A stretch of DNA of 64,000 nt from Warburgia ugandensis. Lineage: Eukaryota; Streptophyta; Magnoliopsida; Canellales; Canellaceae. The notes below the pieces were generated by a model, which saw only the letters and a list, made by a program, of their open reading frames with translations, ran no database searches and had not been told where the DNA came from. This document shows positions 53,972 to 64,000 of the stretch, in pieces (the stretch's first letter is position 1; each line of letters begins with the position of its first letter). Position numbers and translations under genes: made by a program. Location of the stretch: assembly GCA_035236585.1 (NCBI GenBank), contig CP141137.1:49312057-49376056 (forward strand). Reading direction: 5' to 3'.

Positions 53972-56900
53972 TTATTTTGAAGGGACTTCTGAGGGACAAT
54001 TTGCAAGAGGCAACTCAGTTGGAGTGCACACCAGAGCCCTCTGCTGTAAATGTCTCAAGCTCTGTTCCATGCTAACCTGCACCATCTCAGCCAGCATCTT
54101 CTTTGCTTTCCCACATCGATCATCCTCGTCAATCTGAGAGACTATGTTACCGACAATGTTCTCTAGAGTGTCAGCCTGGAATTCTGACCTTCGGTATGGG
54201 GACTTCCTCAGTAACTGCAGAAGCGTCCGAGCTTTGGACTGACACTTGGGCGTGCCCTGAACGGTGAGCTCAAGCAGACCAGGAATGACCCCTTCCTTGA
54301 GAATTGCTTCGCTGTATCTACATCTATCACTCTCACACATTGTTAGAAGAGCACCAACTGCATGTTCTCGACTTTGAAGTGATCCATCTTCGAGCACTTC
54401 AACTATAGTTAGCACTCCACCTTCCTCGGCAGTCAATGCAGTCCTTGCCTCATCAAAACCCAACAAGGTTTCCAATAGGGCACTGCACTTTTCTGCTGTT
54501 TTAGAGGATTTCTTACAAGTCTTCAACAAGTTAATTATAGGGGGAATGGCTTGGACAGAAAGAATGATGTTGAGGTTATCCGGGAGAGTTGAGAGATTGT
54601 AAAGAGCCATCAAGGACTCAGCCTTGGCTTGTGGGCTCCCATCTCGAAGGACATCAACAAGGAGAGGGATGGCACCGGAGGCACCGATAGATGCTTTATT
54701 GGCAGCAGAAGCAGAGAGGGTAAGTAAAGCAGCAGTGGCATATTCCCTCAAATTTGATTTCCTCAACTCTAAGAAGCTGATAAGAGGTTCAAGTGCGCCG
54801 GCATCCAAAATTTTGATCTTATTCCTGCATGGAAACCAAAAGGGAATCACAGTGAAGCTTAATGGAAATTGGAGATCATGCCAAAATGAAAATCACTACA
54901 CCTTGAAAGCTTTGAAAAATCTAACTACCATTACGAACTACCAGCCAACCAAAAGTAATTATTGTTATGTTAGTTAAATCTGTGTGGACCTGCAAAGTAA
55001 AGGAAGAACAGAATCCTGCAGCTACAAAGAACAAAGAACAAGCCAACTTGCTAGTACTTGGAAACATCACAAATTGTATGCTACATGCCAATCAGTTACT
55101 GGTATCAAATTTCAGCTTCTACTTACTCGTGGGGCACTAACTGCTTGAATTTATCCAATCAAAAGTATTTGTTGTTGCACTTAGTTTAATCTGGGTAGAT
55201 CTACAAAGAAAAGAAAAGGCAGAATCCTGCAGCACAGTGCCAACTTGCGAGTGATTGAAAACATCACAAACTGTAGGCTACATGCCAAACAGTAACGAGT
55301 GTCACAATTTAACTCTATTAACTTGTGGTACCTAATTGCTTGATTTGATCAGCTTTTGATACTTTTATCTAATCCGATGGCTATATTGACCATCCATATC
55401 CAAATCGAACATGCAAAACTATTAATAGCTTCACCAGTATCTCTGGATATGTGCCAATCAGAAACAGCCCCGACATCAATCAGGTCTATCACAAGCTATG
55501 CATAGGACTTGTAGTAATACTGACAATGCTCAGCAGCCTCTGATGGTTCCATGCTGAAGTCGGAGAGTCCATGATGGTGCTTGTGGACGCACACTACAAG
55601 AAGACCTGTCCTTAGGATGCATGTGGGCTGGGTCCCAACAGGTGACAAACCCCCAGACAATATCAAACCATGTAAACTTAAGAAATGCCATGTTCAGGTT
55701 TCATGTTTGATCTTAAACCAAATAGTTGTTCTGAAGTGAAACCTAACCACAGGCAAATGGATTGGACACTGCAGTGCTAACTTGAGCAAGTGTTTGCCAT
55801 AAATCCCGCATCTCAAGCTGCTAAAAATACAAGCTTTTCAATAACCAACCATAAACACCATGGAAATGACAGTCTTTGCTTCACCAATACTAGAAAATGT
55901 CATCGCATGGATAATGATTCCAAAAGGTCAAGTTAGATCCACAACAAAGCATATTGTTGAAACATTTTAGAAACATACATACTTTGAAATTTAAAGGAAC
56001 TTGAGTACCACATCACAGTTACGCAATACTTAATTGAGTGAAGAATTGTATTAACAGGAGGATGGAACCCACAGACGCATAAACTGCTGTAGACTAATCT
56101 AAAGCAATAAGCAACTTTTTCAAAAGTCCTTCTCTAGGTTTTCTACATGGTAGTAAAGTTTAATATAATCCTCATTGCATAAGAGAAACCACCACTGCAG
56201 GTCTAGACACATGTAAGTGTCTTTTGTGCTAAGAGAAACATTTCAGTCCCTGCAGAAGGTATCTCCAGCTTTCAGATTGCTTAAAATTGGGACTGGTGAG
56301 ATCTTCTACACATGATATGAGTAATATCTCCCACTAATTAGACTGCCAGGAGGACCAGAACTTAGTTTTACACCATTTTCCCATTCCCCCCAACCACCCC
56401 TTCTGTTTCTTAAAAGTTAAGACACACTGTAAAAATAACCAAAGCCAGAATGGAAGAAAAAAAATGTAACACACAAAGACCTGGAGACGATAACCTGAGA
56501 CAGAGCTGATTCTGGGCCTCCCCAAAAAAAAAATATTAACCCATCTTTCAAGCTTGTAGCAGCCCACAAATTTCATAATATTTCACATGAAAATTCAAAA
56601 CCCGGAACCACCAACTTTTGGATTTCAAACTTTTTGAGAAAACCTCACCTCAAGGTCGTGAAAACATGGAATGAGATATAAGCATCTTATCTGTACCATA
56701 GTCATAAGCCTCAAAGAAGCATCAGAAATCACTAACTTTGCAGATTCAATTATGGGATACTCAAATAATACGGAAAAGAATTGTTTACTACATCACAATT
56801 TACACAGAAGACAATGTTCTTCTATTTTCTGACACTGCAAAGATATTCATTTCATCAATTTAGGATGTTTCCAGCTCTAAATTTACTAATTCATTCAAAT

Positions 56901-57858
56901 TTCTTACAACTGCATGCAAGAACAAATCAAACTAATTCAGTAACATGAAGGATAGAAAAGCATCAGAAATCACTAATTTTGCATAGTCAATTGTGGAATA
57001 CTCTAATCACATGGAAACGAATTGTTTACAACATCATAATTTACATAGATGACAATGTTCTTCTAATTATTGATACATCAAAGAGTTAATTTCATCAATT
57101 TAGGATTTATCCAGTTCTAAATTTACTGATTCCTTCAAATTTCATGCAACAACGAGGAAGAGCCAATCAAACAAACTCAATTACATCAAAGATAAAGAAA
57201 AACCAACCAAATAAATCTCCCAAGATAAGATTGAAGAAGATGAATAAAACAAATAAAAAAGAACAGGACACTCATAAAGAGAAAAAAGGAAAAAGAGAGC
57301 TAGAAAAGGAAAAGCTGAAACTTTGAAAAAGAAAGAGCAAATAGCAAGTAAAGAACATTCTCCCTCTCCTTCCCCAATCTCCAATACTCCAAGAAAAGTA
57401 TCAAAATTTCTATCAGAAAATTATTCTAATTCGCTCCCAATCTTCAAGAAATTCAAAACTATCACCAAAAACCCACTCTTTCAACTAACACCGCAAACCC
57501 AATTCAAAGTTTCCGCTTCCTCAAAGAGATTCATGACAAAACGGAAAATACAACAGAAAAATAGAGCAAAACCCCACCTTTCGTCCTTCACGGCGAGATT
57601 TAAAAGTGCGAGAATTGCAGATTCCTGGCAATCAACACTATCCCATCTCATCATAGAAACCAACGGTTCGATTGCGCCCGAAAACTTCCGTCGCTGTTTG
57701 GACGATGTCTTCGTTAACCGCCGTATTTCTGTCGCCGCCTGAATTTTATACTCCGGTTCACTATGGAGGATGAGCTCTATGGTGTTCTGAACAACCTCCG
57801 GAATTCTCGCCTGAATAGCGCCAGAGTCCTCGCCGGAAATCTCAGTTTCCGACGCCAT
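53972..57858 (-). CDS. armadillo-repeat protein (U-box-less PUB4/45-like), 377 aa, two exons
   Basis: Exon 1 is 57578-57858 and exon 2 is 53972-54824; the GT-AG junction joins in phase (281 + 853 bp = 378 codons with stop). The N-terminus MASETEISGEDSGAIQARIP is followed by tandem ARM repeats from about residue 35 to 330, each with the NLA/NLS-type helix turn: ESAILALLNLAVKDERNKIK, ATAALLTLSASAANKASIG, AESLMALYNLSTLPDNLNII, HAVGALLTMCESDRC, ARTLLQLLRKSP. No U-box, signal peptide or membrane segment is visible. Relatives are soluble adaptor-like proteins of about 350-380 aa, similar to the ARM part of plant U-box E3 ligases; the partner is unknown. The frame is intact, and length and start fit the family. 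The start is immediately preceded by a GA-rich leader. Confidence 0.93.
54949..55350 (-). repeat. 211-bp tandem duplication in the ARM-gene intron
   Basis: Both units contain cagaatcctgcag (55009 and 55220), gccaacttgc and gctacatgcca blocks. Diverged by perhaps 15-20 percent. Confidence 0.87.
56718..57195 (-). repeat. 241-bp tandem duplication in the ARM-gene intron
   Basis: Units start with agcatcagaaatcactaa at 56718 and 56959. They share gaattgttta, gacaatgttcttcta and catcaatttaggat. Confidence 0.9.
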
Positions 57859-57859
57859 A

Positions 57860-57882
57860 GCTCTCTCTCTCTCTCTCTCTCT
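57860..57882 (-). promoter_or_regulatory. (GA)n leader directly upstream of the ARM-gene ATG
   Basis: About 11 GA units on the mRNA strand, ending two bases before the ATG at 57858. GA-rich leaders are common in plant 5'UTRs; whether it binds GAGA-type factors here is untested. Confidence 0.6.
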
Positions 57883-58748
57883 CCCCTCTGGAAGTGTCGA
57901 AGAACAGGGCAACAGAGAAAAGAGGCAACGACAGACCGTTTTATTCCCCCCGTGGCCTAGATAATACATACAGAGATGTGGAGCGAGAAATATCTTTATA
58001 GATTTTCTGAACTGGAATTTGACTCCGTCAAATTTTGGGGTTTGGGAAACGTGAGAGTGACGTTAAGCAACAGACGGAACCAGGCTCTGCTTTAACGGCT
58101 GCTGTTCTTGTAGTTGGTTCGGTGGGACCGGGTGTACGTAACGAAGTTACGAAACTGGCCCTGATTGTTTCCACAATGACGGATGAGGGTTTATTTGCTC
58201 TTCGGTTGTACCTTCCCAACCTTCGTTCCTTTGACTTTCCTCGTTCAGCTTCCCTTATTTTTTTCATTCATTTTGAGAGAACTAAGTTAATCTAAAAAAT
58301 AGAATTTTATTCTGGGGTTCCCCATTTTTCCATGGCTCACCTGGCCAACGATTCGATCGACGTGCATTTCGGCATGTTTGATGTAGATGGAGATTGAATT
58401 ATGAGATAATTGAATCAATTTTGTGTTGTGAAAATTAGCAGTTACTATTGTGGAGAAGTTCATCAACCCATGCCTTGACCATGACTATAGAACAAGCACA
58501 AGTTAGACCCACCACTTCCAAAAACGTCTTTTGTATAGGTCGAACAAATCTTAATAGTAGTTTCATGAATAATTCTTTGCCGCTTGATTCCTTTTATAGT
58601 CTAAATGACATATAGAATAAGTGTACTTTGTTGAATTATGTTTGGCCACAATGTTAGGTATTGTCTTGTAATAAACTGTACTATTCACCCTAATAAAAAT
58701 GACTGTAAGTGATTGTTAAATATCCTAATATTACAAAAGGTTAATGTA

Positions 58749-58949
58749 GTGTTGTGGTGAAATGAGCTAGCTTGAGATGACTCAAGTTACATTGAGATGA
58801 CCCAAATTTGACATAAGATGGAGTAAGATGATTGAAAACTCAACTTTACATTAAGCGGAGATAGATAGTTTTCATCTCAACTAAAATTCTAAGTACCAAT
58901 ATCAATCAGGAGATCTGAGCTCACTCAATCTCAAGCACCACCAACACCC
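58749..58949. mobile_element. MITE-like element with inverted ends, copy B
   Basis: About 200 bp. Left end gtgttgtggtgaaatgag; right end ctcaagcaccaccaacaccc is its imperfect inverse. No ORF. It shares terminal and inner motifs (cttgagatga, gattgaaaactcaa) with 47729-48012. Confidence 0.6.
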
Positions 58950-59335
58950 TATAATCGCTGCATCATGTAAGCTTTATAATATAATATATGATAAATATCC
59001 TTTATCCGATATAGTAAGTTTTAGATAATTGATGGAGATTAAGATGAAACATTTTGCATTTGGATTGCACGTGGGTTTATGGTGGCAGCAAGATTAGTTA
59101 GGGCTATTTTAGTAATTTCATGCTAGATATCAAGACTCGCTTAGCCGTCAAGTAAGAGCCGTTAGAGGCATCCCCTTCTTCGCCCTCCCACTCCACCTCC
59201 TCTTTGCATATTTATTAATTTATTATCTAATTTCTCTTCGTTTACAATTTTCCTTCACAAGCAGGAAAGGTGTTCCATCCACTGGCCGTCACAATCATCA
59301 TTCCCATGTCAACAGTTACTCTCCTTATAACACGA

Positions 59336-59488
59336 CACGTGGTGTTCTGTGGTCCCAGTCCCACGTGGGCCGTCCAGATCGCAACTCACCTGTCATGGCA
59401 AATGTCCTTCTCAAGTCTCATGAATTTCATCTTTTGGATTTTGATGCGATCTTGGGCCAAGCTTTAGCCTATCAACAAACGACACGTG
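59336..59488. promoter_or_regulatory. three G-box (CACGTG) sites
   Basis: CACGTG at 59336-59341, 59362-59367 (inside the 10-bp palindrome cccacgtggg) and 59483-59488. G-boxes bind plant bZIP and bHLH factors; ABRE-type contexts (acacgtgg, ccacgtggg) occur. The controlled gene is not clear: the ARM gene start is 1.5 kb to the left, and no gene is seen to the right. Confidence 0.55.
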
Positions 59489-59985
59489 TTACCAGTAGAG
59501 CTTATCTGTATTGGCAAAACCCTCCTTTAGTACGGGCTAAATTATCGTGTCACACATCGTCGTCTCCGAAGGACGCAACTGTTTGCAAATTGCTGTACAA
59601 TTTGTCTCTGGGCAGTTTGCTGGCATCTTAGCCGTTCATGCTCATCGAAACCGTTCGTTTGTCGATCCTATTCAAGATTCGCCATTTTTTCTGTACCTTT
59701 ACCTATTGACAAGATTGCAGGTAGTCGTACGTGCAGGGTTCTCAAGTTAGATTCCCAACTGTAAATATTCCCGAACTTGGACATAGAGGTTGGACTGTGG
59801 GCCCGCTCCTCGATGTGATGCCAGGTCCTGGCCGCAGGTCCCACCCCTTGCACCCGCAGGATTACATCAAAGTCCAAGATTTGAATACAAAACACAAAGT
59901 TCCAGTCTTCAACGTCTTTCTAAGTTGGCTTCCATTGCATTCGGCTCCATGCACGTTGAAGGAGCGAGGAACTCATTAAAGATAC

Positions 59986-60163
59986 AAAGATTTACGGGGT
60001 TACCGGTGCACGAAGTTTCTAGTTACGTGGGGTTCAGAAAAAAGGCAGATCACAAGAGTTTATAGTATGCAGTCTTACCTTATTTTTTTGATATCTTCAC
60101 GCATCAAATTGTAACTCAAAGATTAAACGGTGATAGCTTTGCTATTATGCCAAGGCTCTCCTT
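59986..60163 (-). mobile_element. Au-type SINE copy 8, with perfect target duplication
   Basis: Full-length minus-strand copy, flanked by the 14-bp repeat ctcattaaagatac (59972-59985 and 60164-60177). Confidence 0.93.
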
Positions 60164-60177
60164 CTCATTAAAGATAC

Positions 60178-61333
60178 GGGATAATACCTAATTTGTCAAA
60201 GTATCACATGAAACATGGCAATTTGTTATTCACGGGTCCCTTGTTTTGGTTCATACTCTCTTCTCCATTTCTAGTTTTCAAACTTATTTGGATTGTTCTT
60301 TTACAGTTGAAGGGCAATGTCGTAGTGTGGCCCACTTTTGCACGACGGGCCTGCACTTCTGATTAATCAAACCGTCCATCTGATTTCTCTGGCTCTGGAT
60401 GTCCGTCGCTCCTAATACGGTAAGGATTGGATGGTCCTGGATTCTGAAAAGGTGTCCTTTTGATGGATGGTTGGAAATGTTGTTTAAAGAAAGGTCCATG
60501 ATCAATAAGTAAGAAGCACAGTTTTAAATGTTAAAATCATCTGGTTGCTGTGGTGTTTGAGATAAAAGACATCCAAAGTTAATGAACGGGTCCGATTAAT
60601 CAAAGGAGGTCCATCGCTCAACCATGGGCGATGCTGCACCATCTGGCACTGTACTATCACTCCTCGACGAATATATAGGCACATCTGCACGTTGATAAAA
60701 ATACCTTCATATTTCTGGCTCCAATAGGGTGTGTTAGATCATCCTAAATAACCCCTACTATTTTAGGCAGTAAAAAATGCGAGTTTTTATGCAGACACAT
60801 GCATATTTCAATGATCCAAACCGTTCATCTCATAAATAGTATGAATGTATTAGATCTTTTAAAAATCCAGCCTAAAATCATAAAAAGGCAGCATATGAAA
60901 ATAAGAAACTGCCTTAACATTTGAAATAACCAAGACTCTAAATATATAATTAATAAAATAATGCCCCATCCTATTTTTAAGAGGGAGTTACCTAACTCAA
61001 TATATCTCATTAATAAGTCAATCCAGAGTCCTACTTTAACCTAACTAAAGCAACAATTCAATCTGGAATAATATTTTTATTAAGAGTCCTCATTTATCTA
61101 TACCTCTTATCCTATCAAGTAATAAAAATATTGATTTTGATATTTCATTCAAATATTACGGGGCGAGAAAGCAAGATGGAAGAAAATCATTTGAGCAACC
61201 ATCTACTACTAAAAAACATATGCTTTAATGAGCAACCATCTACTACTAAAAAACATATGCTTTCACGTTTTCTTTAGTTTTGAAGTATCAAAAGAAAAGA
61301 CCTACTCTTCTTCTTCTTTCTCCTTTTTCTATG
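60178..61333. other. intergenic DNA
   Basis: No gene recognised. A 37-bp tandem duplication lies at 61192-61263. Confidence 0.6.
61192..61263. repeat. 37-bp tandem duplication
   Basis: tgagcaaccatctactacta and the following aaaaacatatgcttt occur twice without change, at 61192 and 61229. Identical copies imply a recent event. Confidence 0.95.
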
Positions 61334-61464
61334 GGGCAGATCACTAAAGTCTATAGTATGCAGCCTTACCTTGCATCTTTGCAACAGGCTATTTTCATGC
61401 CTTGAACTTGTGACCTCAACATTATATGACGACAACTTTACCATTGTGTCAAGGCTCTCCTTCT
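61333..61464 (-). mobile_element. Au-type SINE copy 9, 3'-truncated
   Basis: Minus-strand copy lacking its 3' end (plus-left part). It has atgcagccttaccttgcat, cttgtgacctcaac and caaggctctccttc. It belongs to the 387-bp duplication. Confidence 0.88.
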
Positions 61465-62005
61465 TCCTATTGCATGATATGCAGGAGTTTAACTAAACTG
61501 GCCCAGCCACGCCATAGCCCCCGAAGTACTCTACATCCTAACAAGGCCTAGCTAGATTAAAGCTCATTTTACTTTAGCTTAACTTGTGATTGGGACAACA
61601 ACCAACTTTAAGTTCCATGTGCCTGCCTCTAATTAGCCAAGAACTTTGACTCTTCCTGTTGCATGATATAAAAGTGCAGCCCTAGTGCACGAAGCTCCTG
61701 CCATGTGGGTTCTAGGGAAGGGGCGGATCGCTAGGGTCTATAGTATGCAGCCTTACCTTGCATCTTTGTAAGAGGCTGTTTCCATGCCTTGAACCTGTGA
61801 CCTCAACGTCACATGACGACAACTTTACCATTGCTCCAAGGCTCCCCTTCTTCCTATTGCATGATATGCAGGAGTTTAACTAAACTGGCCCAGCCACTCC
61901 TTAGCCCCCAAAGTACTCTACATCCTAATAAGGCCTAGATGGATTAAAGCTCATTTAACTTTTGTTTAACTTGTGATTGGGACAACAACTTTGACAACTT
62001 TAAGT
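61334..62005. repeat. 387-bp tandem duplication containing a SINE
   Basis: 61334-61615 and 61721-62005 match: the SINE body, then ttcttcctattgcatgatat, ggagtttaactaaactggcc and gtactctacatccta. The segment 61616-61720 between them is unique plus the left end of SINE copy 10. Confidence 0.9.
61670..61848 (-). mobile_element. Au-type SINE copy 10, with 19-bp target duplication
   Basis: Full-length minus-strand copy. Flanks tcttcctgttgcatgatat (61651-61669) and tcttcctattgcatgatat (61849-61867) differ at one base. Confidence 0.92.
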
Positions 62006-64000
62006 ACCAAGCATGAGGGATCATAATTAAAAAACTACAATCATCGTTTGTATAAGATATGGTGGGTTAGCTAATAGGAAGCCCATACTATCATATCTTT
62101 GATGTGGGCAACTTGGAAACAAGCATTTTGCAATCTTATTGGACACCGACGAGTCCAACTTTGCTACCTCACCTGTTCAGGAAATAATACAAACTAAAAT
62201 CATCATTAGGTGTTTGCTCATATTTGTATATAAAACTGTTGGAAGGGTCCACCTACCCTTGACTTGCATGAAGAGATTATTAGAGGAGTTTGGACTGTGG
62301 AGTGTGGTTTAAGGAAGGCTTCAATTCTTTTAATAAAAAATGGTGAAAGATGTATGGCTGGTGGCATGCACCATTCTCCAGTGTGTACGTGGTCTCTGTT
62401 ACTGATTGGAGTGGTTCACGAACTTGCCTTGCACCAATTAGACGATACAATCTATATTTAGCCTAAAGCTGTTTAGTGTAGTTGGTCGCAGAGAAAATAG
62501 TACTTATCTTTAGATTTCAAGTAGAGTTAAGAATTAAAGTATAGCTTTTGGGTAGTTTATTTTGTAACTCTTTACAGTAATAAAAAAAAAAAAAAATCAC
62601 ATTTGAAGCTTTAGCTCATCTTTTTTGGGCTATTTATTAAATATTCAACTGTAAGCAATTTACTGCCTGGGTGGGTGTCTTAGCACTCTTAACCACCAGT
62701 CCAGTAAGCATTCGTTTTCCTTAAAGCTTCCGAGTCGTCCATTTTCCACAATGGATGGAGCAAATAGTGTACTGGTCGACTATTGTCCTTTGAAGAGTTT
62801 TTTGGTGCATAGCCTTATCTGAGAGAGTGCCCCTGACATGAGCATGGTTGATGAGCGAACTCGAGGCCCTACTAAAGTACTAATGGGAAAGTAGGCCAGA
62901 GCTATGTTCCCTAAGGTCTAGGACTTAAAGGATGCTACAAGTCAAGGTAAGTGGTAAATTCTAATCATGCAAACTTGTCAAGGTTGGGCAGTGGGAAACT
63001 GAATTTTGAAAATATGAATTAACAATAAATTTTCTAATATAGAACAGACTTAATTTGTCCAAGAACTCTAGAAATAGATTTGAGAAACATCAATCTCAAC
63101 TACCTCCCCTTTTGTTCTTGTTAAATTAGTGTATTGGATGCTCATCGAATCTTGGGGTTGGAGCAAAACAACATTCCTTTTACATATTCAACTCCAAATC
63201 TTTTTAGGGGATCCAATATTTTATGTTTCAGTTCAAAGTGACTATGGTAGTCTAGAAGGATTTTGTACATTCTTTCACTTGGGTAGGGAAGTGTGGACCC
63301 AGAGCCCCTCTCACCTTTCAAAGTTTGGGCTATATGTTTAGTGACTGCAGTTGGGAACTTCGTGATATCAGGGGCAGTCATACTTTCTACATGTGAAAAT
63401 TTGAAGTAGAGCGGTTGAATAAGAAATCAGAGACATGCGCGCACACGCGCACGCACACACACACACAAACACACACACTCTCTCGATCGATCGATCGATT
63501 GAATTTCTACCATAGGATTTTCTGTGAGTTTTTGAAACCAAGAGCTCAGTGATTTTCAATAATTATGAGTTTCAGTATAAGAACATTTGATCAAGGCCAA
63601 ATCAAATGACCATTTTAGATTTATAGAGAAATGCAAAAAAAGAAAAAAAAAAGTGGGCCCACACTCCATTTAGGGTTGTTGTAGAATCTCTCTCTCTCTC
63701 TCTGCCTGACACATAGCAAATTTCTTCAAGATTGGATAACCCAAACTCCCTATTATTTCATGTATTAAAGTAAACCTTATTATGCGTTTTGTGCTGCCTT
63801 ATGGTAAATCTTATAGTTTAAGATGAGAACTTGGATTTATTTTAAGGAAAGTTCACTTGCCTATTTTGTATATCTAAGACATTCACCTTGTTCGGAATGA
63901 GTTACTAAATTTTATGGCCAACAAATAATTTGTCCTATGCTTACACACATAATTTATCCTATGTTAAAATCACACGAAAAACAGGGCTAAAAATTAACTA
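62006..64000. other. intergenic DNA to the right edge
   Basis: No gene recognised on either strand. A gtgtagttggtcgcaga motif at about 62476 resembles the A-box side of the repeat at 15900. Simple repeats lie at 63434-63499 and 63686-63702. Confidence 0.6.
63434..63499. repeat. alternating purine-pyrimidine tract and (ATCG)n
   Basis: catgcgcgcacacgcgcacg followed by (AC)n to about 63478, then gatcgatcgatcgat (63485-63499). Confidence 0.9.

Larger units (their letters stand above)
54825..57577 (-). other. intron of the ARM-repeat gene
   Basis: 2,753 bp, donor GTGGGG and acceptor CATGCAG. It holds two separate tandem duplications (54949-55350 and 56718-57195). A GA/AA-rich stretch (57200-57330) gives spurious plus-strand ORFs. 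Confidence 0.85.
57883..59985. other. 5' flank of the ARM-repeat gene and intergenic DNA
   Basis: No coding region recognised. Contains the MITE-like element at 58749-58949 and three G-boxes at 59336-59488. Confidence 0.6.

Noticed and set aside
57323..57742. 139-codon plus-strand ORF
   Set aside because: Antisense to exon 1 and the intron edge of the ARM-repeat gene; low-complexity start, no family resemblance.
58035..58295. Plus-strand ORF of 86 codons upstream of the ARM-repeat gene
   Set aside because: No recognisable domain, and a competing ORF lies on the opposite strand; most likely chance.
59270..59979. Overlapping plus-strand ORFs (65-91 codons) right of the G-boxes
   Set aside because: They are in different frames, have no family resemblance and reach the SINE; not enough to call a gene.

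Overview
This is nuclear DNA from a flowering plant. Genes are split by GT-AG introns up to about 15 kb long, the sequence is AT-rich and crowded with plant transposons (Ty3/gypsy, Ty1/copia, an RTE-type LINE, at least ten Au-type SINEs), and every recognisable protein is closest to angiosperm families. The species cannot be named from this sequence alone; such long, transposon-filled introns are common in large, slowly purged genomes such as magnoliids, but that is only a suspicion.

Region by region. (1) Positions 1-15001, minus strand: the first five exons of a DEG7 (Do-like 7) serine protease gene whose later exons lie beyond the left edge. Its 9.8-kb third intron holds a structurally complete but dead Reina-like chromovirus with a cctcc target duplication, an Au SINE, and a 40-bp tail of an RTE LINE flanked by a 20-bp target duplication. 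(2) 15002-18420: DEG7 upstream region and SINE-rich intergenic DNA. (3) 18421-26444, plus strand: a decayed copia element split by a 3.1-kb solo LTR of a large-LTR family (target duplication tgcaa). (4) 26830-43987, minus strand: remains of a NIP-type aquaporin gene. Both NPA motifs are damaged and one exon carries a 120-bp Au SINE with an 8-bp target duplication. Its roughly 15-kb intron contains a second copia element, whose 5' LTR is split by another large solo LTR, itself split by an RTE LINE with an (ATC)25 tail. (5) 46137-46961, minus: an ACC-oxidase-like pseudogene. (6) 50671-50743, minus: a nuclear tRNA-Ala(UGC). (7) 53972-57858, minus: an intact two-exon armadillo-repeat protein gene (377 aa). 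(8) 57859-64000: intergenic DNA with a MITE-like element, a cluster of three G-boxes, three Au SINEs and a 387-bp tandem duplication that carries a SINE.

Only three loci look functional: DEG7 (partial), the ARM-repeat gene and the tRNA. No sign of a gene cluster or pathway links them. The most informative content is the order in which transposons inserted, which can be read from target duplications, and the damage to the aquaporin and ACC-oxidase copies. I found no convincing new multi-gene system. The best candidates for undescribed biology are a hairpin shared by the two large solo LTRs, a 108-bp foldback downstream of the aquaporin remnant, and a very short LINE insertion.
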